In this document: one piece after another, positions 1 to 12,330 of the stretch
How the letters are laid out: every line of letters starts with the position of its first letter
Numbering within the stretch: position 1 is the first letter of the stretch
Source of the DNA: Rachycentron canadum
Lineage: Eukaryota; Chordata; Actinopteri; Carangiformes; Rachycentridae
Assembly: GCA_038496675.1 (NCBI GenBank)
Contig: CM076666.1
Coordinates: 15,257,817-15,321,816, forward strand
DNA: 64,000 nucleotides
Reading direction: 5' to 3'
Position numbers and translations under genes: made by a program
Notes under the pieces: generated by a model
Told to the model about the DNA's origin: nothing
The model's input: the letters and a program-made list of their open reading frames with translations, nothing else
The model's database searches: none

Positions 1-1027
1 TGGGCACCTTTACGTCCAAAGCAGCACAGCAAAACCTCAGCCTGCTTCTCAGACTTCTCCTCTGTTCAGAATCCAGGCCAGCTATTTTCATGAGATGTTA
101 AGAGGAAACGGGTTTCTGGTTTATGGGAAAGCAATAAAACGTCAAATCCTTGACTGGTGAAGGAAGCAGCTTGTTAAAAAAAAGGGAGAAAAGGAAGACT
201 TATGTGAGGTAAGGAATGACAAAGACAGATGGAAAGAGACAGACTGCTGTGATGTCATAGCGTTTCTGCGAGAGCTCAGTTAGACAAGCGGGAGAGTTAT
301 CACTGGTGGACACTGGGTTAAGAAAAAAGTGAAATACACACCAAAGACCTTATCAGGAGCATTCAACAGAGTGATTTACCTCATATGGAAAAGGGAATAA
401 ATCTTAAACAGATGCTGTGGTTCATTTGCAGGTTGTTAACACAGTAGGTTGTAAAAATCTTTGCATTTTGTTGTCTGTGATTACCTACAAACAACATCTA
501 GACAACCAAAGCCCAAAACTGACAATATATAGTATCACATGCGATATAAATTCCTGGCCCAAGCTTACTTCAGCAAATCTTTGTGCTTTGCTCGCTGAAA
601 ATGCTTCACTTTCTGTGCATTTATTAAACGAGATGTGCACGACAAATACTGCCAGGATGAGCATGGAAGAGAAGAATAAAAGACCCAAGAGGCACATTAA
701 GGTTTTGAGGAGTGAAATTTAATAGGATCATGATTGTCTTTGTCAGAGGTCAAATATTTAATTGGTTTACGGGACAAAAAGCACAACCAGAGCCACTCCT
801 ACATTCACTGAGCCAACTAAAACTCTCTACATTAGATAAACCATCAGGGCAGAAAACCTCCAAGAACCACTCTCAGCAGCTCAGTCATACAGAGGGTCAT
901 TACTTTTGACAAATGACAGACATTTTCCTCTTTCAAAGGTTGGGAAAGGCTATCACATATTATCTTTTCATTTTGTCTGCACACACTGTTCCCAGCTAAC
1001 AGTTTTCATCTCCTCCTATCAAAGGGA
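1..1027. other. Non-coding sequence beyond the 3' end of the bnip3-like gene
   Basis: I find no convincing exon. Open frames here are short and lack family motifs. The stretch is ordinary AT-rich intergenic sequence. Confidence 0.5.
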
Positions 1028-1033
1028 TTTATT
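1028..1033 (-). terminator. Candidate polyadenylation signal of the bnip3-like gene
   Basis: AATAAA on the minus strand (TTTATT on the plus strand), about 385 bases past the TGA. It is the first canonical hexamer I noticed downstream of the stop. Cleavage here is inferred only. Confidence 0.4.
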
Positions 1034-1415
1034 GTTCTAGCTGGATAAGACTCTCCTTCACTCTTTTCTCATGTATCTGGGCAATTTCTCCTCTCTGATT
1101 ATGCTTTAGCTGGTTGAGATCAGTGTTACTCTCTGGGAAAGTAAAAGTGACCTCAGTCTGACTCATTGGTGAGCATCCATCCGCTCCATGGGCCCTACGA
1201 CATGCACAGACTGACAGAGGCCGACACAAAGACAGACTGGCAGAGTGTTGTTGAGTAGACATACAGATGAACAGAGACAGAGGAACAGACAGGCAGGGTC
1301 CTATGGTTGCCCCATGACGAAGAAGGAAGGAGGCAAATTAGTGCGGTAGAGAGGGCAGACTGTGACCTTACTGGCCAGACTGTTAGCGACGGGGGTCATT
1401 GGCCTACAGCTGACG

Positions 1416-1464
1416 TCACAGCGTGCTAGTTGTGGAAGCAGCCAATCGCTTTCCTATGTAGATC
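1416..1464 (-). CDS. bnip3-like: bnip3-like coding exon 6 (end of anchor and stop)
   Basis: This terminal coding exon has acceptor TTTTTAG|GATC. It encodes IYIGKRLAASTTSTL and TGA, matching the IYIGRRLTTSTSTF ending of BNIP3. The short basic tail would face the intermembrane space. Confidence 0.9.
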
Positions 1465-4400
1465 CTAAAAAGAGGAAAAATAAAGTGGTAATTAACTATT
1501 TACAGTTCGCAAAACCTATCCCTCAAACAACGATTGTAAAATAGCAACCATAACTAGGCATAGCAGGACTATCAAACTTTGGATTTCTCTAAATGTCGAA
1601 GTGGCTGGTTCTTCCAAAATCACAAACAAAAGAGCAAAAGTAGAAAAAATTGATTAAACAAAGTGTTCATCTGTTCTAATGTAGGAAATCATTTGGCTAA
1701 CTAGCTCACTACCTTGTAACCTAAGTGGATGTATTATAGGAGTTCATATTGTACAGCCACTCAGCTTTTGCTGATAACGCCCAGTGGCAACTTGTGGTAT
1801 TGCAACTAAAATCTCCTCTGCAGCATTTCCCCCATAGAGCACCATCAGAAAAGAAACGTCCATAGAACTGCTAGTAATACACTTGCAAACAAGGTTGGTT
1901 ATTGCTTTCTTTGACTAATTCATTTTTAATCCAGCTGTTAGGTTACCTTTCATTACACGAAAACATTAAAGGGGCTATTTGTAAGTTTCCTTTGCCACTG
2001 AATATTTGACCAGGAGTATTTATATTTTCACTCAAGTAATGGTGCACTTTGTCAGAGAGTAGGGCTAATGCTACCTAGCTACTTAGCTGAAAAAAATTAA
2101 GAAATGAGGGGCTGCTTCTATTAACCTTAGTCTGAAATCAAGGACCTACTGTTTCAGAAATGTGTAAGAATTTGTGGTAAGGCTGCTCCCATTATCACTG
2201 TAGGGCGCTTATGTGCTGCACGAGAGCGAAAAGCTTGACAAGCGTAAAGCAACAGCAGCAAAGCAGACAGAACTTAAAGTGCAGTAGCAGTGCTGTAAAT
2301 CATTTGCTACAAGTTTTGATTAACATGACAAAGCAAAAAAATGAGTCTATGTAGATGGGTGCGTGTCTTACCCAACTCCGAGTGTGAGCAGGTGTGAAGC
2401 CAGCAGCGAGGGAACAAGGATGAGCAGAACATCGGAGGAGAAGATTCCCCTCTTCATCACCTCTGTCTTTCTAACACTGAGGGAGCCCTGCTGCTTCGGA
2501 TGCTGAAACACGAACTCTCTGCAGAGGAGAGAGGACGATGAGGAGCCAGTGATATGGCGTGCAGGCAGAGGTAAGATAGGAAGGGGAAAAAAATAAACAG
2601 AGATAATGAGAACACAAGAGAGAAAACTGGAAATGTGGGAAAGTACTGAGAGTCTGAGACCATTTTTAACTACCTGTCAAACAGACTTATTGTGTGTATG
2701 CCAGCATGGATAAAAATGAGGGTGTTTCTCAACCCTCAAAGGTATAATCCGTAAACAAAATTTGAAGCACAATGTCAGAATATACTGTCAAAGTCAGATC
2801 GATTAATCCCAAAGTTTTTTAGCGTTTGTGCGAGTAAGATATGAGATATGATGTGGAAGCTTTAAAGTTGGTAGTTGTAGGTGGATTTTTTAATTTCGTT
2901 CACAACCAGGCGAAGTATCCCCCCTGTTTTCAGTGTTGATGCTAAAATAAGCTAGTTGCCATTGGCTCCAGGCCAGAAGTGTGGCATCAATCCTCCCATA
3001 TAACTTTTGCAAACAAAATACTGTTCCTTTACAATAGTTACACTTACACATCTTCACAAGTACTCCAACAACTTCAAGATGCAGTAAACTATCACAGTAA
3101 ATATGAAGTCATAAAAATCAATTAAATAGAAATTTACTTTGGTGGCATATTTTCAGGTCTACTGGACCAATCCCACACCCAGTCTGTGTCCACTCGCCGC
3201 TCCCCTTCCTCCTACAAAATACATCATAGATCAGATGATGTGCAACAGTATGAAAAGAAGAGTAGACAGACAAGGATATTCACTTCCTTCTTCAAATGCG
3301 TTGTTAAAATTTGGGGGAAATCTCAAGCTACGTATCATATATCAAGAAACAACTGCACAAAGACAGTTTGATGACAGAAAAAAATCTCCATTGGATGTAA
3401 GGCATCGTCAAGGAGTTTTTAAAGTCCTAATCAGGACTGCACAATAAATCAAAATATAATTGAAATCGCAAAAAAAAAAAAAAAAAAATCACTGGAGCTT
3501 TTTTGATAAAGGTAAAACAACAATGTTGTGGATTGTTAGCAAAATATACAGTATCTTTGGATGCTACAGAAATGCCCTGACCTAGAAATAATATTTTCCA
3601 GACATAAGGGAATATACTTGTTTGGTACAAGCAGCAACAAAAATAATATAATCACTGTTTCTAAAAATGTTCAGTGAATATCAGAAGCAAAAACAATAAT
3701 TCCAACTGAAATTGTGACTCATATTTAAATTGCAATATCTGCCAAAATCTTTTTTTCAGGGGTTGGGATGGAGGTTTTTGTGTAGCCCTAATTCTAATGA
3801 ATAAATAAATTCTAAATTCTTGATTTTCAAATATGCTGGAAATAATTGGCTGGCTGGAAAGCAGGAAATCATTACAAAAAACATCTAGTAATGATGTAAA
3901 ATGCAATGAAGTGTATATGTGATTGCAGATTACAAAAAGCAGGATGAAGTGAATATTCAAGACACAGAGTACCAGTGAAAAGTTTACTTACCTGTATGGT
4001 GACACAGTCACTGTCCGGATCACTAGTGGGTCTTGGGGAGCCACTGGACTGTGGAGTCACTACCTGTGGAGGACTGTGGACATCAAACAGACTTTTTCAA
4101 CATAGATTCACAATCAAGAAATAGACAGACAGCAATTTATTGCAGAATTTCTATCAAAACAAACAAAAACGGAGAAAGTAAACGCACATTATGAAAAACA
4201 AGCAAAGTTCCACCGAGCACAGAATGAAACTCATTACTTAAAAAATTAATTAAACACCTCGCTGTGCCGTCCAAACCCCCAGAACAAAACAAAAGGATCC
4301 ACACAACTCTCTGCATCATTACCTGTCTCTACTCCTCTCACACTCAAGCTGTGCCTCCAGAAGGATCCTCTCCAGCTCCCCCTGCAGGGCGGAGGAGATG

Positions 4401-7400
4401 CTGTCCTGTTGCCCTGTCAGACTCTCCCTGCGGCTCACGGCTGCAATCAGCTCCTCCAGCTCGACCCAGGAGCCTGATGAGAAAACAACAGGAGCAGCAG
4501 AGTTTGTAATGATGCACAGCAAGGAGGCAGAACACAGTAGGGCTTCATACACATATATTAGACTGTAATGAGCCAGGAGCAAATCATGTTGAGGAAAGTG
4601 AACAAATCTATAGTTTTAAAACTGAGTGTTCACACTGGGTCACTTTTAGTATTTTTTGTTGTAATTCCACTTCTGCACACTCTGCTGAGAGTAGACCTGC
4701 CACTGGGAATCACATTAAAACAAGATGTTTGTGATTAGTTCTAATTGACCAAAAGTCAGCAGAATGAACATCACATCACAACAGATGTGATGAAGCTATA
4801 TTAGGTTTTACAAAATGCTAATTACTCCAGGCAGATTGTAAATTGAATGAATTTAATGATATCCAAATGATTGTTACTTCTTTTTTTTTTTCAAACCAAC
4901 TCAATGGATTTTTTTACTCCTGCAGCTTGTGTTGTTTTGCCCCAATATAACTCATCTCCACCCCATTCTGAGACTTAAAATGATGCATGTAGTTAACCCA
5001 GATTCAGATTCATACACAGTTCACAATGTTTTTATCAAGAGTAATTGATTCCAATCATATTACAGGGCCAAAAATGAAGCCTGTTGGTTTCATTTTTAAG
5101 TTGCTATAGCTTTGTTGTGGAGTGGACAGTGAGTAGACAGGTTGTGTGTGTAGGGCACTGACATATGGTGAGTCATAGGCTAAGCAGCACCGTGACTTTC
5201 CTGAGATTACCTGAGAGGTGTTGAGTTGAGGATGGTCAGCGATGTATTATATACCTGTATAAAACACATCTATGATGAATAGGAGCCATCTATCATTGAC
5301 AACGCACAGCGTATGAATGAATGGACATATGAATGGAGGTTTATTGGGTTCATGAGCAGCAAGAGGTTTACACATGCCCACATATAAACACACATGCATG
5401 CTGGTGTGTATGGCGTGCCCACATCCATAGCCAAACAGTGGGGCAGGGCTAACTCAGGCTGACAGCATGCTTGCTTACGTAAGATCTTATTTCTGTTAGA
5501 GATTAGCCATTCACCCTCTCCCTTCCTCCCCTTGTTTCTCTCTTGTCATGCTGTCTGTATCCCTCTCTGACATTGGCAGCATTTATAAAACATCAACACC
5601 TCATCTGTCCACCAAAGTATCCTTCCTTCTCATCTGGTCCCTCTAATCTTCGCTTTACCCGGGTTTATGACACTGTGTAATCACACAAACTGTCGCACAG
5701 GAGGTGGAAACATCAACTGGAGGAGGGAGGGAGGTGGGCGAGAGGGGGCAAAGTGGGGAAACTGTGCCATTGCCCTAGTTGTTTTTGTTCAAAGGGGAGT
5801 TATGACATAACAGCTGCCTTGCTCTGCCTGACTTATCTATCTGTCGCCATTCTGCAGCACTAAATCAGTTTCTATGGTGCAATCCTGTACACATTCATCT
5901 GTGCCACTGCCAAATCAGCTTTATGTAATGTGGACAAGAGCTGGATGTTAAAAGACTGAATGGACAGCAGCACAACAGATTAATGTTTGTTGTGAATGCC
6001 TGTTTCCAGGTTAGGGACTGCACACAAATGATCACTGTGTAAAGAAGGACGGTTATGCATTTTTTTGTTTTGCTTAATGGAGGGATGTCTGGTTGTTTTC
6101 AGAGATCATTGAGACACCTTGCAAAATTTCAGTACATTTTGAAAATTAGAATAATGAGAATTAGAATAGAAAGACACCTTTTGGTGCATTGTGCACCATG
6201 AAGCTGCCAGCTACTTTGTAGAAAATGCTGATAAAATTTTTATTCTGCATAACAGAGCTGCAGAAAAGTTAAATGTATTAAACCAGTTAACCTATGATAT
6301 AATGCATGTTCAGCAAAAACCAACATATGCTTTAAGCAAAAATATTATGGTGCCTTGTTCAGTGACCAGTATATATGCATATTTTTGATATTTTTGTGCT
6401 TATAAAAACCTGAGGAGAAATGTTGGAAATGAAGATTAAGAATTCATAACACACTTAGCAAATATGGAAAAGATGGCATAGAGAATCAACAAAAGAAATT
6501 GCAACTCGGAAACATCACTGTGTAATCAAATGTTATTTACATTTTAGCCAGGGTTTTTTTTTTCTGTAAATTTTATTCAAATTCAGATGGAAAGTAGCAA
6601 TGCCTTCACATAGGAGGAGCTGGTATGCTTGATAAGCAGGATGCACATTTGTTATGCATTTGGCAGTTGCCAGTCTCACCAGTAATGTGTAATTTGGGCT
6701 ATTTAACATAATCCAATAACATATTAAACATGAAATTTGGGTTAAGTTATTTCAGCAAAGGCTATAACAAAATAATATCAGTACAAATCCAGTGTTGGTC
6801 ATGCTATTGTCGATAACCTTGTGTTGCTTTTTTAAAAGTCGAAATTAAAGTTCAAACCTCTCCCCACCTTGGTAATTTCACCACAGTCCCTTAGTGTCCT
6901 GCTCCCCATTACATTGTTCCACATGTTTCACCCAGCATCTCTTGTGCCAAGCAATGTGCACACTGCACAGTGGAGCTATAAGCGTCAGGAAATCTCCACA
7001 GCTTAATTGGCTTACAGAGATACAAACAGGTGAGTCAGGGAATCCGTTTACACAATGGCAGTGTCAGTGGCAACAACAATGACAACTCTAAAACTGCCTT
7101 CTTCTCTCTGTGGCACCCTCTCACACCTGCTCTCAGCCTGACACAATGTTACAATCGTGTTTCCACTGATGAGGCTGAATATCTGCTCATCAGACATTGC
7201 TGTACATTGTCTGTCCACATTGTTGACATTTGTGAATGTGAATCCATCTGTGTCACTACACAAAGCAGCTTCAACCATCATCCCCCGTCGGGGAGCGAGG
7301 CATCTTCCACGCCGTGGCTTTAAAAGCAAATATATAAATAAACAGCAAAACAACGGCCCGGTCCATGTACCACCATCACTCACCGTAGAGTCCGTCCTCT

Positions 7401-7426
7401 GGCGTCTGCGAGCCGGACAGAGACAT
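1416..7426 (-). CDS. bnip3-like: BNIP3-family mitophagy receptor (bnip3/bnip4-like), complete, six coding exons
   Basis: Coding exons on the minus strand are 7426-7384, 4473-4323, 4073-3992, 3211-3138, 2518-2372 and 1464-1416. All have GT/AG borders and join in frame to 181 aa plus TGA; human BNIP3 is 194 aa. BNIP3/NIX proteins sit in the outer mitochondrial membrane, recruit LC3/GABARAP for mitophagy and bind BCL2 proteins. What is seen: the LIR core SWVEL (W17, L20); the acidic block ELERILLEAQ (about 49-58); an S/T/P-rich linker; the family signature DWVWDWSSRPENMPPK; VMKRGIFSSD; and a C-terminal anchor with SH, then GVGIYIGKRL. The ATG at 7426 is chosen because it puts GSWVEL close to the N terminus, as in BNIP3. 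The anchor has Thr where BNIP3 has Ala in the dimer motif. It could be bnip3 itself or a fish paralogue such as bnip4; BNIP3L fits less well. The family is very secure, the orthologue is not. Confidence 0.93.
1740..2300. repeat. Possible dispersed fish repeat in bnip3-like intron 5
   Basis: The stretch resembles repeat sequence I associate with fish genomes. The phrase ggggctatttgtaagtttc near 1973 recurs in altered form near 8080 (gggtttatttgtgagtttc), each followed by a similar CAGCCAC/GCCACTG stretch. The borders are not defined and the family is not named. Confidence 0.3.
2372..2518 (-). CDS. bnip3-like: bnip3-like coding exon 5 (start of membrane anchor)
   Basis: The exon has 147 bases, acceptor CTCTGCAG|A and donor TTGG|GTAAG. 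It encodes KEFVFQHPKQQGSLSVRKTE, then VMKRGIFSSDVLLILVPSLL, then ASHLLTLGVG. The last part is the first two thirds of the BNIP3-type tail anchor. The SH pair of the transmembrane dimer is kept. Confidence 0.92.
3138..3211 (-). CDS. bnip3-like: bnip3-like coding exon 4 (WVWDWSSRPEN signature)
   Basis: The exon has 74 bases, acceptor TTTGTAG|GAGG and donor CCAAA|GTAAAT. It encodes EEGERRVDTDWVWDWSSRPE followed by NMPP. BNIP3 and NIX have DWIWDWSSRPENxPPK at this place, the most diagnostic block of the family. Confidence 0.92.
3992..4073 (-). CDS. bnip3-like: bnip3-like coding exon 3 (S/T/P-rich linker)
   Basis: The exon has 82 bases, acceptor CCACAG|T and donor ACAG|GTAAGT. It encodes SPPQVVTPQSSGSPRPTSD and ends VTIQ. 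SPP followed by TPQ matches the SPPRSQTPQD stretch of BNIP3, a phosphorylation-rich disordered linker. The exon ends in phase 0. Confidence 0.87.
4323..4473 (-). CDS. bnip3-like: bnip3-like coding exon 2 (LIR and atypical BH3-like block)
   Basis: The exon has 151 bases, acceptor CATCAG|GCTCC and donor ACAG|GTAATG. It encodes the LIR residues SWVEL followed by a Glu/Arg-rich helix containing GELERILLEAQLE, the counterpart of GDMEKILLDAQHE in BNIP3, where the weak BH3-like region lies. The stretch EELIAAVSRRESLTGQQDSI between the two blocks differs from mammalian BNIP3. Confidence 0.9.
7384..7426 (-). CDS. bnip3-like: bnip3-like coding exon 1 (start codon)
   Basis: 43 coding bases encode MSLSGSQTPEDGLY plus the first base of Gly15. 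The donor reads G|GTGAGT on the minus strand, so the intron is phase 1. It joins exon 2 to make GSWVEL, the LC3-interacting region. The 5' UTR continues to higher coordinates through a GA-rich tract. Confidence 0.88.
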
Positions 7427-7439
7427 GTTTGATCACCGG

Positions 7440-7690
7440 GGGGCTGGAGAGAGAGAGACAGAGAGAGAGGGAGAGGGAGAGACAGAGCACGGAGAGATGC
7501 TGCTGACACTGACCGAGGAGGACAAGCAGGTGCAAATGTGTTTCTGTCCCGTACGCGTTTCTCTCAATCACTGCTGGGTTTGTTGTCTCCAAAAGGGACG
7601 CTGCGCTAATCCTCCCCTCCCCTCCCCTCCCCGCCCGTCCCCTCCTTCTGCCCCCCCCGCCTTCCCCACGTGTCAGGAGGGAAGAGGTAA
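7440..7690 (-). promoter_or_regulatory. Probable promoter and 5' UTR region of the bnip3-like gene
   Basis: Upstream of the minus-strand ATG are a GA-rich tract (7446-7497, CT-rich in the transcript), a run of CCCCTCC/CCGCCC boxes (about 7612-7660) that suit Sp/KLF factors, and a CACGTG E-box at 7667-7672. That box contains ACGTG, the hypoxia-response core. The block is much richer in C+G than its surroundings. BNIP3 genes are known HIF targets. No TATA box is evident, and the transcription start is not determined. Confidence 0.5.
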
Positions 7691-10600
7691 ACAAAACAAG
7701 CCGAGAGCTCAGCAGGTAAGAAGCCACACCGACAAAACAAGGTGCACGGAGCAGCAGTGGGTACATCTCCTCACCTGGGCACATATGGGCTCACACTGCA
7801 TTTTGAAATAGACATTTGTGACTAATAGCCATTCATATGGACCTTTGTAGAAACTACTAACACTGTAACATATATATTTTTAGCCTGGAAGAAACTACAC
7901 ATGCTGGAAATGTTGTCCCTTCTCACTGTTGGTGCTGGAGAGATTAAGGTCATTTTTTTATATTTATACTTTAAGATTGGTGACACTTTTTGATATGGCA
8001 CATAATCACATCTAATGCCTATAATGTTTGGGTTCATCAATAGGAAATGTACTACTGTATATTAGAAGGGTTTATCATTAAAGGGTTTATTTGTGAGTTT
8101 CCTCAGCCACTGACTGTGGTTTCTTCCTGGGAGCCGATGGTGGTGATTGCGCCTTGACAAGAACTTTGAGCATGTTTGTGTTTACAGACCAGCACTACCT
8201 CCACTGGGCAGACTGAAGGCTACAGTCAGTCGCTATCAGAAAGTGAGAAAAGAGTAAAGCTATAAAATTTGACACTGAACTCATAATGTTTCTAATAGTC
8301 TTGTAAGTAAACAGCTATTAGCATCAGTGAAACTTAGCTCCTTTAATAAATGTGTGTAGGTTTATAGTTTATAATGAACCACAAAGTCTAACCTGGAGTC
8401 ATAAATGTTAAATGTTATTGGGTTGTCAGTTCATTAAATCAAGCTTTCTGCTGGAGGAAGATTAAACACCAGACAGAAACCAGTTCCACCCATTTGATGA
8501 ATTAACCCTTTAAACACCGCTTTGCTAATTCTTAGAAAATACTGACCTGACTTTCTTCAATAATAACTACAGCTCTAAACATATTTACAGATCAGGCCAC
8601 TTAAATACAATATATTTGTCTTGCAATTTGATGTTCAATAGTTTCTGATCACATGCAAACTTGATGCTTCTACAAAAAAAACGTGTATAATGTGAAAGTA
8701 CAGAACCACTCACCTTCCCATGACACAGAATAAATAGCTGCTGTGTAAGCAGTTTTTGAAGATCATGTTGATAATATACAGTTTTAATGACATATGCACA
8801 TTTGCAATAGTAATAATAATCAAACATGGGATTTTTATTTCAAAAAGAAAGATTAGTTTTTTTATTTTTAATCAAGGGTCAATTAATGAATGTGGCATTT
8901 CATCTAAAATACTAGGAAAGTTGAAAAGCTTAATGCCCTGACATCCTCTGAAGGCTGATTAATAACATGAAAAAAAAAAAATGGTAATTTTGTTAATCAT
9001 CTCTCATCCTACTTACATCCTTAGTATGCTGATTAAATTTCACAGCAATCCACCAAATAAATTTAGATTTTCTTCTGTTTCACTAGAAATTCTGAACTGG
9101 TGGCACTACAGGAAACATTGGACTATGGCCTATATTAGTGGATATCCACAGATAATTTCTCTGGAAACGAGTTTGTTTATTTTGGATTTATTTCTTTATT
9201 TAAATTCTTTTCAAAAAGGTGGACCATCAGTATCTTATGTTGTTTGCCGCAGCCTATAATGTCACACGTGCTGATGCAAGTAAAGGAGCAATCAAGCTTA
9301 CATAACTGTGCTGTAGAATGGAAGTTACACTGTATGTATTTCATGCTATGTCTTAAGACATATCATGGTGGCTGTCATCATGTTAATCTTTATGACTTCC
9401 ACGTGTCAAAATTAAATATTGTTTTGCATAGTGAAAGAAAATGAACAACTCTTGGTTCTGGGAACAAGCCCTCCAAATTCCCATTGAATGCCCTGTTTAT
9501 ATGACTGTAATTCTATTATATATCAGTACACATAATTTATTTATAATGGTTTTGTGGATGGATTATGAAACAATGACACAGATATGTAAAAGACCACTCC
9601 TTTCTTCCCACACAGCTATTGCAGCAACATTTCGCAGGTTAACAATAACTCTGACGATAAGTGCTGCTGTCAGTGGAAAACTACACTTGAGCTTCAGCAT
9701 TTTGTCACGATAATGATGAAAAAGAGGCAGGTTGTCCAAAGACTCCTGCCATAGCAAATCCACATAGATTCGTTTGATCAAATTAGGAGATCAGATCAGA
9801 CTCAGGAGCTTAAAAGAGAATATGTGACGATGACTTTGTTACTTCTGAAAGAGCTCTTTGACTTTCAAACAGCAATTGTTAATTATGAAAATTTAGTTGG
9901 TACTCAGATAACATAGCTTAGCATAAAGACTGCAAGTAGAGGAACAGCTAGCACCCAAAGTTAAACCAAAACCCATTTACCGGTGCTTTAATATGTAGCT
10001 TCGATATGTAGCTTCATATTTATTGTAGAGTTATTTGAGTGGTATCAATCCTTTAAATTTCCAAAAAGGCATTGCTTTAAATCTAATGCTTGGCTTCTCA
10101 TAGATTCACCCAACTACATTTCTATCTTCAAAAAATTTGTAGCTGACGGTCACCTTGTCATCAAGGTTTATAAACTTGACACATTTATTTTGAATGTTAC
10201 ACTGCTAAGAAATACATCCAAATAAAAACTAAATTTATTTCTTGTGACTGCTCTTTGGACGTGTCTGTTCGAGAGCCAAATTAAGTAACATTAATTTGTT
10301 ATAAAATTCATGTTTACTAATGGTAAACTCAAAAACATATTTTTTAAAAAGCTGCCCTTTTTTAATCTTTGGCAAGCTGTATATAGGCTGTAGAATACCC
10401 TTTGAAGTTTGCCTTAAAAACATCAAATGAAATGGACCAAAGCAGATCAGGATGTTCATGGTCCCTGCATCATCACTTTATCTGCATCATATACCTGGAG
10501 AACATATAACTTGGTGCTATATTTAAACAATTCTTGAAGGAATTACATCAAGAATATGTTTCAGATTTTTCTGTTATATCAAATGAGCCCTGTGGAAAAT

Positions 10601-11736
10601 GATTCATCTATTTCTGTGACATTCCTTTAAGATGCTTGGCATCAGTGACATCAGTGCACACACTCAGTGCTGCATTTCATTCATGTAGCCAAGAGCAAAC
10701 AGAGACGCAACACAGGAGAACTCACACGCTACACTCTAATGCAAAAAGAGTGCTCATGATGCATTTATGAATCTCTTATTAACTCTTAATGATTATCAAT
10801 TCCAAATCAGTGCACAACATTTGAGAGAAAAAGATTGATTTTCTTTTCTTTTCTTCTTTCCTGAATCTTTTGGAAAGTCTATTGTAATCCAACACTTTAA
10901 GAACAACATCACCACCTAGTGGAAAGAATTACCAAAAAGCTCCATGTCCTCAAGCAGTTTTGTTTACCACCATCAAAATTAAAGCTGCCCTATGCAATAC
11001 AGCTCTATACTGATTGAAATACGAAAGGTTTATCATCTAAGCCTATTTTTAAATGACTTTCTAAGTGTTATTTGGGGTAGACAAGGAAATGAAGCATTAA
11101 GAAAAATGCAAAGTATTGTTAGTGCCTTCTGGTGCGCAGCAGCAGCCAGAAACATCTGTACTTTCACAGTCTATCTTCTCACCCATTTATTATGTTGCCA
11201 AGCAGTGTTTCTCTTCTGACCTCCAGCCTTGTTTTTAGACAAGAGGACAGGCACAGAAAGTCACTGTTCGGCCCAGAAACAAAGCGGGGAAAGTTCCCTC
11301 ATCCATCAAAGGAACTTAAGATCTCTCACAATGTCCTGGGCCCAGCTCAGATCAAAGAGGGAGATGCCAGCTGTACTCAGGTCCAGCAAATGACTGCCCA
11401 CCTTGTTCATCCATCATGCTTGAAAGTGAGATAGTAATATAATAAAACCTTTTCAGGTAATGGCTATGGTTAGGTCTTACCATTAGACACGTCCCCTATC
11501 CTACAACATTGTATTAGGTTATGATTGATGACTTGATCTGAGTGTACATTAAAGAATCTGCTTGAAATACACTTTTTGTAGCTGCGCAGGAAAAGAGGCT
11601 GATTAATGGGTGCCAGTGAAACTCATGGTGTTCATATGGTGGCTATGTGGGCACTGTGAAAACATGATCTAATTGGCTGTGTGCAGGGAGACCTTTGAAT
11701 TTGGTTGATAAATAATAATTACAGTGCTTGGGCTTA

Positions 11737-11826
11737 CCCCATGAGGATGGTAACAGGCTTTCTCTTGCTTTGTGTTGTACCCATGGGTCCGTTACCATCC
11801 TCATGGGGACAACGCAAAGCAAGAGA
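11737..11826. repeat. Interleaved inverted repeat (A-B-palindrome-A'-B')
   Basis: Arm A is 11737-11754 (CCCCATGAGGATGGTAAC) and arm A' is 11791-11808, its exact reverse complement. Arm B is 11761-11778 (TCTCTTGCTTTGTGTTGT) and arm B' is 11809-11826, its reverse complement except one position that would be a G-U pair in RNA. A 10-bp palindrome, ACCCATGGGT, lies between at 11779-11788. The arms interleave and do not nest, which is pseudoknot topology and not a simple hairpin. Confidence 0.85.
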
Positions 11827-11929
11827 CAGAGAGGGAGAGAGGAAGAGTTGTTGATCAACAGCTGCAATGCATGCCATACACAGCTTTAAGATGACACTTT
11901 GATGATTTGTAAGATATACGGTCAAATAG

Positions 11930-12330
11930 TTGACAGCCATGCTAGCAGCTTTGTGAGCTTGTACATAGGCACAGTGACATGAGCAGGCAACATGCTAACA
12001 GTGGCTATGCTAGCATACTGGTGTTTAGCAGGTTTAATTAGGTTACTTTAAGTAACCTTACTTTAAGTAATTTATTCAGTTTTGTTTATTTGGTTAGTAG
12101 TAGTTAGTATAAACCAACATATTAGACTTATTAGAGTTTGACCTTCAGGTGACACTAGATGAAAAATTACAGGATCAACACTGTTACTGTTATTGACATT
12201 TCACCAATATTATCCTCATGGTGGCACTATACATTCAGGTGATCGCCAAAGTCAGTAGACATTGTCCTATGGAGTCCATGAATGTCTGTACAAAATCCAT
12301 CAAATAGTTGTTGAGGTGTTTCGATGTGTG
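11930..12330 (+). repeat. Dispersed percomorph repeat (GTTTAGCAGG family)
   Basis: The stretch has the phrases gccatgctagcagctttgtg, gtgtttagcaggttt, ctcatggtggcactata, a near match to gatcaccaaagtca, catgaatgtctgtacaaa and caaatagttgttgag, in that order. I recognise this as an abundant fish interspersed repeat. Further copies occur near 41225-41500 (reverse) and 58740-59000. It contains a short palindrome at 12041-12057. Confidence 0.6.
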
